Part shown: positions 1-7,461 of the stretch, in pieces
How positions within the stretch are numbered: position 1 is the first letter of the stretch
Layout of the letters: each line of letters opens with the position of its first letter
From: CALCTE01 sp045627885
Lineage (GTDB): Bacteria > Bacillota > Clostridia > Oscillospirales > CAG-272
Direction: 5' to 3'
Assembly (NCBI GenBank): GCA_045627885.1
Contig: JAZQOM010000043.1
Coordinates: 1-27,631 of the forward strand
Length of the DNA stretch: 27,631 nucleotides
Made by a program: the position numbers and the translations under genes
The notes under the pieces: model-generated
Seen by the model: only the letters and a program-made list of their open reading frames with translations
What the model was told of the DNA's origin: nothing
Databases searched by the model: none

Positions 1-1
1 T

Positions 2-139
2 ACAACAAAAGAAATCGGCAGAAAGACAGATGTATTTTCCGTCAATGTGAATATAGCAAATGTCGATTACATAAAAATAGTGATTAACTCGAGTTATGAA
101 GGCTCTCTGATTATGAGCAACGCACTGCTTTGGAAATAA
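2..139 (+). CDS. C-terminal end of an unidentified protein, cut by the window edge
   Basis: An open frame runs from the window edge to a TAA stop at 137-139 and gives the last 45 residues of a protein. The visible part alternates hydrophobic and polar residues (for example VDYIKIVINSSYEG) and ends in ALLWK. This suggests the final strands of a beta-sandwich, such as a carbohydrate-binding or NPCBM-like domain on an extracellular protein. That fold guess is weak and rests only on the pattern. A hairpin terminator begins 34 bases after the stop, which supports this being a true gene end. No function can be assigned from this fragment. Confidence 0.55.
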   Translation, partial: TTKEIGRKTDVFSVNVNIANVDYIKIVINSSYEGSLIMSNALLWK

Positions 140-172
140 GCTTAAACATAGAAAAATATCGTGTAGCAACAG

Positions 173-202
173 AAAATCCGAACTGTAAAAGTTCGGATTT
201 TT
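173..202. terminator. Two-way intrinsic terminator between convergent genes
   Basis: A perfect 11-bp inverted repeat (AAAATCCGAAC at 173-183 and GTTCGGATTTT at 191-201) has a 7-base loop. Runs of A and T flank it, so it can terminate both the plus-strand gene ending at 139 and the minus-strand LacI-family gene ending at 204. Confidence 0.8.
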
Positions 203-203
203 G

Positions 204-1220
204 TTATCTCTTTTTGCTGTTATAGGGAGCTACGCTTTCGCGCACAGTGAGAACAGGCGGGAAAATGATAGACTGCTTATTTGTGTCACCCGTATTAAGT
301 ATTTCAATCATTCGTCTTGCCGCTACAACTCCGAGTTTTTTGAGGTCACAGCTTACGGTTGTAAGCTGAACCTTGCCGGTTATCGTATCGGGAAGCTCGT
401 CTGCACAAACGATGCTCAAATCATCGGGAATTTTTTTGCCCATGTCATAATAAGCGTCAATCAGACCGGAAGCCATCGTCGCGTTATCGGAAAACACGGC
501 GGTTGCAGCATCGTGATTCTGTATGAGTTGCTTGCCGAAGAGGTACCCCGTTTTATAGTGCAAATCTCCCCTGAAAGATGTGCATTTCGACGAGTCTATT
601 CCGGCATTTGCCATAGCCTCATCATATCCGCGCTGTTTGTTCTGAACAGATGTCGAATTCTCGGGGCCGCACAAATGCGCGATGTTTTTGTGCCCATTTC
701 TGATAAGATAGTCGGTCGCAAGATATCCGCCTCGATATGTGTCAACGCTTACTATGTTGACATTTATTGAGCGAAGATAACGGTTAATGAACACAACCGG
801 GCATTTAATTGTCTGTAAAATTCTAAGAAGTGACGGCGTTTCAACGGCATTGAGCATAACAACGCCCGCAAAACCGCTGTGAGATGCGTAGCTTACATAT
901 TCTTCTTCGGTTTCAGCATTATAGTCACTGTTTGAAATAAGTGTCTTTATTCCGTTTGATTCAAAAACACTGTTCATACCCGCGATATAACTCGTGTAAA
1001 CATTATTGCTTATATCGCCGCAAATAATCAGTACAATTTTCTTGAAAACCGATGCAACTTTTTTCTTTGACGGAGTGTATTTATACCCGAATTCTTCAAG
1101 AGCTTTTTCAACTGCGGCTTTTGTTTCAGGTTTTACATAACCGTTGCCGGTAAGAACTCTTGAAAGTGTAGAACAGGAAATTCCGGTTTTTGATGAAATC
1201 TCTTTCAAAGTAACTCGCAT
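204..1220 (-). CDS. LacI/GalR-family transcriptional regulator
   Basis: The product of 338 residues has the usual length and layout of the LacI family. An N-terminal helix-turn-helix lies at about residues 3-24 (TLKEISSKTGIS, STLSRVL), followed by the hinge region and a periplasmic-binding-protein-like effector domain from about residue 60 to the end. Family landmarks include VVFINR, the GYLATDYLIRNGHKNIAHL segment and the late DDLSIVCADE stretch. The ATG at 1220 is preceded by AGAGGTG and by a near-consensus promoter at 1240-1267. The ligand cannot be read from the sequence. The nearest upstream neighbour is a truncated gene that may encode an extracellular, perhaps sugar-binding, protein, so a sugar ligand is possible but inferred. 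It is divergent from the cytidylate-kinase-like gene. Repeats over its own promoter suggest autoregulation. Confidence 0.92.
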   Translation of the reverse strand: MRVTLKEISSKTGISCSTLSRVLTGNGYVKPETKAAVEKALEEFGYKYTPSKKKVASVFKKIVLIICGDISNNVYTSYIAGMNSVFESNGIKTLISNSDYNAETEEEYVSYASHSGFAGVVMLNAVETPSLLRILQTIKCPVVFINRYLRSINVNIVSVDTYRGGYLATDYLIRNGHKNIAHLCGPENSTSVQNKQRGYDEAMANAGIDSSKCTSFRGDLHYKTGYLFGKQLIQNHDAATAVFSDNATMASGLIDAYYDMGKKIPDDLSIVCADELPDTITGKVQLTTVSCDLKKLGVVAARRMIEILNTGDTNKQSIIFPPVLTVRESVAPYNSKKR

Positions 1221-1239
1221 GAAAAATCACCTCTGAAAT

Positions 1240-1267
1240 ATTATAGTATTTTTATGAAAAATGTCAA
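1240..1267 (-). promoter_or_regulatory. Sigma-A promoter of the LacI-family gene
   Basis: On the minus strand TTGACA (1262-1267) and TATAAT (1240-1245) are separated by 16 bases. Both hexamers match consensus exactly. The -10 box ends 19 bases before the start codon at 1220, which leaves a short leader holding the AGAGGTG ribosome binding site. Confidence 0.85.
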
Positions 1268-1290
1268 TATTTCATAGTTGAAATTTCATA
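1253..1290. promoter_or_regulatory. Candidate operator: three TATGAAA/TTTCATA repeats
   Basis: TATGAAA occurs at 1253-1259, and its reverse complement TTTCATA occurs at 1270-1276 and 1284-1290. The first two form an imperfect 24-bp palindrome (1253-1276, 9 of 12 positions paired) over the -35 box of the LacI-family promoter. A perfect 10-bp palindrome, TGAAATTTCA (1279-1288), lies between the two divergent -35 boxes. Site size and placement suit a LacI-type dimer, but the central CG typical of that family is absent, so this is a hypothesis. Confidence 0.4.
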
Positions 1291-1300
1291 TAAAAAAGTG

Positions 1301-1329
1301 TTGCAAATTTTTGGCTTGTATTGTATAAT
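1301..1329 (+). promoter_or_regulatory. Sigma-A promoter of the cytidylate-kinase-like gene
   Basis: TTGCAA (1301-1306) and a perfect TATAAT (1324-1329) are separated by 17 bases, 48 bases before the start codon at 1378. Confidence 0.82.
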
Positions 1330-1377
1330 ATAAACAGTCGAAACATTTAATTTTGCACAATTACGAAAGGAGCTTAT

Positions 1378-2007
1378 ATGAACAGTAACTGGGTAATCAC
1401 AATAGGTCGTCAATTTTGCAGCGGAGGCGCGGAAATTGGTCAAAAAGTTGCCGAAGAACTCTCTATCCCCTACTACGACAAACAAATTATTGACAGTACT
1501 GCCGAAAAGCTTAATGTTGCAAGCGCTACTGTTGAAAAACACGATGAAAAGCCTTTAAGCGTATGGGAAATTCCCGGATTTCAGTATGGCTATTCTTGGT
1601 ATACAAGCGACCCTTCACTTATGCTTCCTCTCAGTATGAAAGTAGCGGAAACGCAGTTTCAGATAATACGCGATTTGGCAAAAGAAGGCCCCTGTGTTAT
1701 CGTAGGAAGATGCGCTGACTATATTTTGAGAAACAATAAATCAACACTGAATGTTTTTATCAGAGCCGATATTGAAAAGCGTATCGAAAGAGCCGAAAGA
1801 CTATATAAGCTTGATTCTGCCGAGGCAAAGAAGCTTATTCGCAAGACCGACAGAATCAGAGCGAACTATTATTCAAGCCATACACACGACGAATGGGGAA
1901 CTTCTCCGAACTATGATTTGATAATAGACAGCGGTAAACTCGGAATTGATGCCTGCGTAAAGCTTATAGCAGACACAATAAACATACTTGACGAAAAAAG
2001 AAAATAA
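1378..2007 (+). CDS. Cytidylate-kinase-like family protein (Cytidylate_kin2 type)
   Basis: The product of 209 residues resembles the AAA/P-loop-related cytidylate-kinase-like family common in Clostridia. The N-terminal loop reads ITIGRQFCSGGAEIG (residues 8-22), followed by PYYDKQII, and later ERAERLY and DLIIDSGKLG. The loop lacks the GKS/T of a canonical P-loop, which is normal for this family, so true CMP kinase activity is doubtful. VIVGRCADYIL (about residues 108-118) corresponds to the DGRDIGT region of Cmk. AAAGGAG at 1366-1372 sets the ATG at 1378. It is the only complete protein gene on the plus strand here, with its own promoter and a hairpin terminator after the stop. A canonical Cmk is encoded 2.6 kb away on the other strand, so this copy is unlikely to be the essential CMP kinase. 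Confidence 0.85.
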   Translation: MNSNWVITIGRQFCSGGAEIGQKVAEELSIPYYDKQIIDSTAEKLNVASATVEKHDEKPLSVWEIPGFQYGYSWYTSDPSLMLPLSMKVAETQFQIIRDLAKEGPCVIVGRCADYILRNNKSTLNVFIRADIEKRIERAERLYKLDSAEAKKLIRKTDRIRANYYSSHTHDEWGTSPNYDLIIDSGKLGIDACVKLIADTINILDEKRK

Positions 2008-2013
2008 ACAGTA

Positions 2014-2058
2014 AAAAAAAATAAGCGAAGCAGATTTTCTGCTTCGCTTATTTTTTAC
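2014..2058. terminator. Strong two-way intrinsic terminator
   Basis: A stem of about 18 bp (core AATAAGCGAAGCAG at 2020-2033 and CTGCTTCGCTTATT at 2039-2052) has a 5-base loop. A-rich sequence on the left and TTTTTT on the right let it work in both directions. It ends the cytidylate-kinase-like gene and the long minus-strand run finishing with rpsA at 2064. Confidence 0.92.
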
Positions 2059-2063
2059 AGTCA

Positions 2064-3230
2064 TTATTCAGCTTTGGGAGCTTCCTCAGCGGGAGTCTCT
2101 TCAGCTTCTGCCACAGGAGCCTCTGCTTCTGTAGCGGGAGCCTCTTCCTCTTCGGGAAGTAACGCTCTGATAGAAAGGCTTACTCTCTTCTTCTCGAGGT
2201 CAATCTCGATAATCTTTGCATCAACCTCTTCGCCAATCTTAAGCTCGTCGGCGGGCTTTGAAACCTGCTTATTAGCTATCTGAGAAATATGTATAAGACC
2301 GTCAATACCGGGAATTATCGTAGCAAAAGCGCCAAAAGGTGTAAAGCTTACAACTTTTACTTTAACTACATCGTCGAGCTTGTAATTCTCTTCGAAAATC
2401 TTCCACGGATTTTCTTCTTCGCTCTTATATCCGAGAGAAATCTTGTGTGTTTCGGGATTGTATGCCTTAACATAAACATCGACCTTCTGACCAATCTTAA
2501 GAACATCCGAAGGATGCTTAATGTGCGACCAGGAGATTTCGGTAATATGAATCATACCGTCAACGGGACCGAGGTCAACAAATGCGCCGAAGGATACAAA
2601 AGACTTAACCGTACCGGTATATTTTCCGCCGACTTCGATATTCTCGTAGAATTCTTCTCTCTTTGCTTTTCTTTCTTCGATGTAAGCTTCGCGTACCGAG
2701 CCTACGGCGCGATGCTTCTGCTCATCGACATCAATAATCTTGAAATTGACTTCCTTGCCCTTGATTGTTTCTTCTTCAGCGGCTTTCTTAAGCTCGGCTG
2801 TGAGCTGTGAGAACGGAATGAAGACTCTGTTTGTCTTGTAGTTGATAAGAGCTCCGCCCTTTACGCCCTCTGAAATAACGCCGGAAAGATTTTCTTTAGA
2901 CTCGTAAGCCTTTGTGATAACTTCCCAGTTCTTTTCGAGATTGAATTTCTTTCTCGAAAGAGTAACCACACCCTCGCGGTCATTGACTTTTGCGACAACA
3001 ACTTCGAGCTCATCACCGACTTTGAACTGAACGCCGTCGGCGATATCAGCCTCAACATCCTCATAAGGAAGAACGCCGGTGCCTTTTACGCCGAGATCAA
3101 GATGAATCTCAGAAGGCGTGACAGATGTGATAACACCCTTTATCTTATCTCCGTTATGAAGTATTTTGAAAGATTGGTCGAGCATTTCCTCAAAGCTCAT
3201 GTTGTCATTAAGAATCATTTCTTCTGACAT
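2064..3230 (-). CDS. rpsA: Ribosomal protein S1-like protein with four S1 domains
   Basis: The product of 388 residues has four S1 RNA-binding domains at about residues 26-94, 112-181, 199-268 and 285-355. Domains 3 and 4 are the most typical, with SFGAFVDLGPVDGMIHITEI and PFGAFATIIPGIDGLIHISQI. The tail (359-388) is low-complexity and rich in Glu, Ala and Pro. Firmicute S1 homologues usually have four domains, fewer than the six of E. coli, and are thought to bind mRNA or ribosomes. The ATG at 3230 is preceded by GAGGAGG, which lies inside the end of ispH. The gene overlaps ispH by 16 bases in another frame, so the two are probably translationally coupled. It is the last gene before the terminator at 2014-2058. 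Confidence 0.93.
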   Translation of the reverse strand: MSEEMILNDNMSFEEMLDQSFKILHNGDKIKGVITSVTPSEIHLDLGVKGTGVLPYEDVEADIADGVQFKVGDELEVVVAKVNDREGVVTLSRKKFNLEKNWEVITKAYESKENLSGVISEGVKGGALINYKTNRVFIPFSQLTAELKKAAEEETIKGKEVNFKIIDVDEQKHRAVGSVREAYIEERKAKREEFYENIEVGGKYTGTVKSFVSFGAFVDLGPVDGMIHITEISWSHIKHPSDVLKIGQKVDVYVKAYNPETHKISLGYKSEEENPWKIFEENYKLDDVVKVKVVSFTPFGAFATIIPGIDGLIHISQIANKQVSKPADELKIGEEVDAKIIEIDLEKKRVSLSIRALLPEEEEAPATEAEAPVAEAEETPAEEAPKAE

Positions 3231-4066
3231 TTGTTTGTAACCTCCTCGATTAAGCCGTTCGGCGTCGATGCACCTGCGGCTATACCTATTTTAAGCCCAT
3301 CGCAAATCGGCGGAATGTTATCTGCTGTTTCCACAAAAAAAGTATTTTTGCAGTTTTGACGGCAGATATCAAAAAGCTTCTTTGTGTTGGAGCTTGTACT
3401 GCCACCTATCACAAGCATCATATCGACTTCTTTTGAAAGTTTAGCCGCTTCCTGCTGCCTGGCTTCGGTAACACTACATATTGTATCATAAATTTTTGCG
3501 TTTGTATATAGTTTTTTGAGAAAATTTTTGCAATTTTCGTAATCAGATACGCTGTGCGTAGTTTGAGCAACCATTATTACACTCGAATACGGAGAAAAAT
3601 CGAAATCGGTAAAAGCTGATTTCATTTCATTTTGAGAGGTAAAAACCAAGAATTTGCCCTTGCAATAGCTTGATGAAGCAATAACCTCCGGATGACCGTC
3701 ATTTCCTATAATAATAAGCAACGATTTTTCGTCAGTGTTCTCATCAATTATTTTGTGAATCTTTTTTACATCCGGACAGGTTGCGTCAATTATAACAAAG
3801 TCCTTGCTTTTAAGCTTTTGCTCAAGCTCTTTGCGTATTCCGTGCGACCTGATAATAACATTTGAGCCGGGTTTTATTGTGTCAACCGAGTTTTCGTCAA
3901 TGGTAATCAAGCCGCGCCTTTCGGCGTCGGCGATAAAAACCGGATTATGTATCATTTCCCCGATGCAATATGTCGTTTTATTTTCGGCAAGCGATTTTTC
4001 GAGCATTTTTACAGCTCTTGCAACGCCGAAGCAGAATCCGGAATGCTTGGAAACGATTATACTCAT
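3215..4066 (-). CDS. ispH: 4-hydroxy-3-methylbut-2-enyl diphosphate reductase
   Basis: This [4Fe-4S] enzyme makes IPP and DMAPP from HMBPP in the last step of the MEP isoprenoid pathway. The three cluster-binding cysteines are C12 (SGFCFGVARAV), C97 (DATCPDVKKIH) and C197 (TICSVTEARQQEA). Substrate-pocket residues are also visible: H40 in IHNP, H75 in RSHG, H125 and E127 in GHPEV, and the QTT motif at 168-170. The GASTPNG segment near the C-terminus is a mild variant of the usual ASTP motif. The length of 283 residues is normal. The start at 4066 overlaps the plsC stop as ATGA. The 3' end overlaps rpsA by 16 bases; in some clostridia these two genes are fused into one. Confidence 0.96.
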   Translation of the reverse strand: MSIIVSKHSGFCFGVARAVKMLEKSLAENKTTYCIGEMIHNPVFIADAERRGLITIDENSVDTIKPGSNVIIRSHGIRKELEQKLKSKDFVIIDATCPDVKKIHKIIDENTDEKSLLIIIGNDGHPEVIASSSYCKGKFLVFTSQNEMKSAFTDFDFSPYSSVIMVAQTTHSVSDYENCKNFLKKLYTNAKIYDTICSVTEARQQEAAKLSKEVDMMLVIGGSTSSNTKKLFDICRQNCKNTFFVETADNIPPICDGLKIGIAAGASTPNGLIEEVTNKCQKK

Positions 4067-4647
4067 TTTTCCTCCGAAAGCGCAATAATCTTGTCAAATA
4101 TGTATTTGGTCGCGTCGGAACTGTCAAACTGCGATACTTCGTCATAGCTTATACATTTGCCGAACCTGATTTTGACCTTTGAAAATAAGCCGACTTTCAT
4201 TTTTTCGTTTGTTACCGATACGGGAACAATCGGGCATTCGGCTTTTTTCTGCATTAAAGCGGCGCCCTTTTTGGGTTCGGTTTCTCTTACGGGAACTTTT
4301 TTCTTTCTTGTTCCCTGAACAAAAACAAGAACGCTTCTGCCGCCCTTAAGCGTATCGATTACCTTTCTTACGGCGGTAATGTCGGACGCGCCTCTTTTTA
4401 TCGGAATAAATCCGAGCTTGCCGATAAACCAGGCAAGCGGTTTAATTTTGGCAATTTCCGCTTTCCCGAGAAAAGAAAGCTCGCTCTTTACATGAACACC
4501 GATGAACAGAAAGTCGAACATCGAAATATGATTTGAACAGTAAATAACGGCTTTGTCATCGGGTATATTTTCAGTTCCCGTTATATCGAATCTGCAAAAT
4601 AAATGCGCTAAAAAATATGCAACCGGTTTCAGTATTTTATATAGCAT
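4063..4647 (-). CDS. plsC: 1-acyl-sn-glycerol-3-phosphate acyltransferase (PlsC family)
   Basis: This membrane-associated acyltransferase adds the second acyl chain to lysophosphatidic acid to make phosphatidic acid. From the ATG at 4647 it has 194 residues. The acyltransferase motif NHISMFD supplies catalytic H40 and D45, followed by PIKRGASD (motif II), VQGTRKK (motif III) and PIVPVSV (motif IV). Motif III normally reads FPEGTR, so the usual glutamate is glutamine here. The frame is open to a TTG at 4677, but that codon has no ribosome binding site. The ATG at 4647 has GGAGAT 10 bases upstream and gives a family-like N-terminus (MLYKILKPV). It overlaps the end of cmk by 11 bases and ispH by 4 bases (ATGA). 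The cmk-plsC-ispH-rpsA order fits known clostridial gene order. Confidence 0.9.
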   Translation of the reverse strand: MLYKILKPVAYFLAHLFCRFDITGTENIPDDKAVIYCSNHISMFDFLFIGVHVKSELSFLGKAEIAKIKPLAWFIGKLGFIPIKRGASDITAVRKVIDTLKGGRSVLVFVQGTRKKKVPVRETEPKKGAALMQKKAECPIVPVSVTNEKMKVGLFSKVKIRFGKCISYDEVSQFDSSDATKYIFDKIIALSEEK

Positions 4648-5320
4648 AACCGAGCTTATCTCCGATAACTTTTTCAAGTCTGATTATAGTTTCTTCAACG
4701 GTGGAATCGGAATTGTCAAACATTATTGCATCCTCAGCGGGAATTGCAGGTGCGATTTTTCTTGTAGAATCGTTGTCGTCTCTTGTTTTCATATCGGAGA
4801 GAACATCTTCAAGCGTCGTCTTTATGCCTTTTTCGCAAAGCTCAAGATATCTGCGCCTTGCACGAGCTTGCGACGATGCGGTCAAGAATATCTTTACATC
4901 GGCATTCGGAAGAATAACCGTGCCGATATCTCTGCCGTCCATGACAACATTGTTTTCGGATGCGATATTTCTCTGCAAATCAAGCAAAAATGCTCTCACT
5001 TCGGGAAGTGCCGACACAGCCGAGGCGTACATCGAAATTTCGGGAGTTCTTATATATCCGCTAACATCTTCCCCGTTCAGTATGACTTTCTGCACACCGT
5101 TTTCATATACAAGCTTCAAATCAATCGAGCAAAGAAGCTTTATTGTCTGTGATGGATTATCAAGCTTTACACCGTTTCTTTGAGCATAAAGACCGATAGA
5201 ACGGTATAACGCTCCGGTGTCTACATATATATATCCGTGCTTTGCGGCAAATGCTTTTGCAAGAGTACTTTTTCCGGCTCCGGAGGGACCGTCAATCGCG
5301 ATATTGATATTCTTGTTCAT
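4637..5320 (-). CDS. cmk: Cytidylate kinase
   Basis: This enzyme phosphorylates CMP and dCMP with ATP, recycling CMP from RNA and phospholipid turnover. The P-loop GPSGAGKST is at residues 11-19, DTGALYR follows at about 35-41, and the CMP-binding VMDGRDIGTVILP segment is near residue 145. The lid region carries ARARRRYLEL, and TRDDNDSTRKIAP is the usual C-terminal family motif. The length of 227 residues is typical. AAAGGAG lies upstream of the ATG at 5320, which shares one base with the stop of the upstream flavoprotein (TAATG). This is the canonical Cmk of the window. Confidence 0.97.
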   Translation of the reverse strand: MNKNINIAIDGPSGAGKSTLAKAFAAKHGYIYVDTGALYRSIGLYAQRNGVKLDNPSQTIKLLCSIDLKLVYENGVQKVILNGEDVSGYIRTPEISMYASAVSALPEVRAFLLDLQRNIASENNVVMDGRDIGTVILPNADVKIFLTASSQARARRRYLELCEKGIKTTLEDVLSDMKTRDDNDSTRKIAPAIPAEDAIMFDNSDSTVEETIIRLEKVIGDKLGYAI

Positions 5321-6588
5321 TATGTATCTCCTTTATCCGATGCCGACGAGGCGGCAAGAAATGCTGTAGAAAACGCTGTTTGCAGATTAAATCCGCCCGT
5401 ATAGGCATCAACATCTATAATCTCACCTGCAAAATACAAATTCTTAACAAGTTTAGATTCCATAGTTGCAGAGTTTATCTGTTTTAAGTCAATTCCGCCG
5501 GAAGTTATTATCGCTTCTTCTATCGGACGGGCTTTTTTGACCGTAAGCGGAAAATCTTTCATCAGCCGCACGATAGCCGCGCGTTGGGTTTTGTCTATGG
5601 AATTGACCTTTTCACGCTCCGGTATTCCGGTAAGCTTTGCAAAAACGGGAATCATTTTAAGCGGAAGCAGGTCGCCGAGAGAATTGATAAAATCTTTGTT
5701 TTTATACTTATCGAAATCCGATAAAATGCGTTTGTCAAGCTCTTTTTCGGAAAGTGCCGGCTTTAAGTCAATATGAATCGAATATCTGCCATCCGTTATG
5801 TATTTCATGTGAGATGACGCGCTTAACACAATCGGGCCACTCACGCCGAAATGCGTAAACAGCATTTCCCCGAAATCTTCATATATATATTTTTTCTTTT
5901 CGCAGTCATAGACCTTAAGCAAAACATTCTTAAGAGAAAGTCCCTGCATTTGCTTTGCGGTATCTTCCGCAGTTTCAAGCGGAACAAGAGACGGCTTCGG
6001 GGCAATTATGTTGTGACCGAGCTTTTCGGCGATAGCATAGCCGTCACCCGTCGAGCCGGTAAGAGGATATGATTTGCCGCCCGTCGCAAGAATAACCGCG
6101 TCAAAATGCTCTTCCTTGCCGTTTGAAATTACACCGGATAATTCACCGTTTTTGCACGAAAGCGCGGTAATTCGCTCTGTTATTATCTTGACACCGAGTT
6201 TTTTTAAGTGATTTTTCAGCGCAAGAACAACATCGGTCGCTTTATCAGAAGCGGGAAACACTCTGTTTCCCCTTTCGATTTTAAGCGGAACACCAATCTT
6301 TTCAAAATAAGCCATAGTATCGGAAGGCGTAAACGAATAGACCGCAGAATAAAGAAATTTTGCGCCGTTCGGAACATTCGCAAAAAAATCGGCGGTTTCG
6401 CAGGCATTTGTAAGATTGCATCTGCCCTTTCCGGTTATGCCGAGCTTTTTTCCGAGAAGAGTATTTCTCTCAAAAAGCGTAACCGACGCTCCTTTTTCGG
6501 CAGCTATGCAAGAGGCGAACATTCCCGCCGCTCCGCCGCCGATAACTGCAATTTTATTGTTGACTTTTCTGGTACACATCATATTCAT
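5320..6588 (-). CDS. FAD-dependent oxidoreductase of the BaiN/HI0933 family
   Basis: The N-terminus is a dinucleotide-binding Rossmann motif (AVIGGGAAGMFAS) ending in an acidic residue on strand 2 (LFERN). The family marker GITGKGRCNLTN follows. Further landmarks are VILATGGKSYPLTGSTGDGY, FTHFGVSGP and, near the C-terminus, GGIDLKQIN and FAGEIIDVDAYTGGFNLQTAF. The family is widespread and mostly uncharacterised. BaiN in bile-acid-degrading clostridia is one studied member, but bile-acid activity here would be guesswork. The start is uncertain: ATG codons lie at 6588, 6582 and 6579, and another at 6630. All overlap the end of the RpiR gene, and none has a strong ribosome binding site. I take 6588 because the nucleotide-binding strand then begins close to the N-terminus, as usual for the family. 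Confidence 0.88.
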   Translation of the reverse strand: MNMMCTRKVNNKIAVIGGGAAGMFASCIAAEKGASVTLFERNTLLGKKLGITGKGRCNLTNACETADFFANVPNGAKFLYSAVYSFTPSDTMAYFEKIGVPLKIERGNRVFPASDKATDVVLALKNHLKKLGVKIITERITALSCKNGELSGVISNGKEEHFDAVILATGGKSYPLTGSTGDGYAIAEKLGHNIIAPKPSLVPLETAEDTAKQMQGLSLKNVLLKVYDCEKKKYIYEDFGEMLFTHFGVSGPIVLSASSHMKYITDGRYSIHIDLKPALSEKELDKRILSDFDKYKNKDFINSLGDLLPLKMIPVFAKLTGIPEREKVNSIDKTQRAAIVRLMKDFPLTVKKARPIEEAIITSGGIDLKQINSATMESKLVKNLYFAGEIIDVDAYTGGFNLQTAFSTAFLAASSASDKGDT

Positions 6589-7411
6589 CCCAGATTTCTT
6601 CAAGTCTTGTAAGTCTTTCTGCAAGCTCATTTCTCTTTTTTCTGCCGAGTGCGACTATAAGCGCATTGATTATACTGAGGGGCGAAACAAGAGAGTCGAC
6701 AAAAGACGAAACATCAGTCTTTGCAATAAGTAAATCACTTGCGTATTCGGCAATCGGAGCATTGGCGTTGTCCGTAATGGCGACGACTGCGGCGTTTTTG
6801 CTTCTCGCAAAACGCACGGCGTCGACAATTCGCTTCGAATATCTCGGATAGCTTATCGCAATTAAAAGGTCGTCCTTGTCGAGAGAAAAAAGCTGCTCGA
6901 ATATCTCACTTCCGCTTGTTGTATGAAGGAGCTTTACATTGTCAAACAGCATATCGAAATAGTATGCAAGAAAGCTTGCAAGTCCCGAACAGCTTCTGAC
7001 ACCGATTATGTAAATTCTTTTGGCGTTGAGAATTTTATCAACCGCCTCATTAAAGCCTTTTTTGTCAATACTTTCGAGAGTGGATTTGATATTCTCAATG
7101 TCATTTTGCAAAACATCGGCGGGCATATCATTCATATTGCTTAAGTTCATATCAATACGCTGAACCGATGTGAGCTTGTTTCTTATAAGAAGCTTGATTT
7201 CTTTTTGAAAGTCGGGATATCCGTCAAAGCCGAGCTCAGAAGCAAATCTGACAACAGTTGATTCCGAAACTCCCACTTCTTTAGCAAGCTTTGAGGCGGT
7301 CATATACGCCGCTTTGTCGTAATTATTTACGATGTAGTCACAGATGCTCCTGTGGCCTTTTGAAAGCCCGTTTCTTTTCTTTTCAAGCACAGTCAAAAAG
7401 TCAGTACTCAT
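6554..7411 (-). CDS. MurR/RpiR-family transcriptional regulator with SIS domain
   Basis: The product of 285 residues has an N-terminal RpiR helix-turn-helix (TASKLAKEVGVSESTVVRFA, then LGFDGYPDFQKE). A C-terminal SIS sugar-phosphate-binding domain follows, with IYIIGVRSCSGLA, TSGSE and DLLIAISYPRYSKR. Members usually sense phosphosugars or amino-sugar derivatives. The open frame extends to 7468, but the ATG at 7411 is directly preceded by GAGGTGG and gives a normal N-terminus. Its place between ftsH and a flavoprotein gene, with no sugar-use genes nearby, leaves the target unknown. The 61-bp gap before it is the widest in the long minus-strand run and holds a stem-loop. Confidence 0.92.
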   Translation of the reverse strand: MSTDFLTVLEKKRNGLSKGHRSICDYIVNNYDKAAYMTASKLAKEVGVSESTVVRFASELGFDGYPDFQKEIKLLIRNKLTSVQRIDMNLSNMNDMPADVLQNDIENIKSTLESIDKKGFNEAVDKILNAKRIYIIGVRSCSGLASFLAYYFDMLFDNVKLLHTTSGSEIFEQLFSLDKDDLLIAISYPRYSKRIVDAVRFARSKNAAVVAITDNANAPIAEYASDLLIAKTDVSSFVDSLVSPLSIINALIVALGRKKRNELAERLTRLEEIWDEYDVYQKSQQ

Positions 7412-7431
7412 TTCCACCTCATACTGCATAT

Positions 7432-7461
7432 TATGCCCAAGCTTCGAAAAGATTGGGCATA
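7432..7461. other. Stem-loop between ftsH and the RpiR gene
   Basis: TATGCCCAA (7432-7440) pairs with TTGGGCATA (7453-7461) as a perfect 9-bp stem. The 12-base loop can add three more pairs (CTT with AAG). It starts 11 bases after the ftsH stop on the minus strand. No T-run follows on either strand, so it is not a standard terminator. It may be an mRNA stability or processing element, or a regulator site. Confidence 0.5.

Noticed and set aside
2067..2160. Repetitive GAAGC/CTTCN-like sequence at the end of rpsA
   Set aside because: It is the coding sequence of the Glu/Ala/Pro-rich tail of the S1 protein, not a separate DNA repeat.
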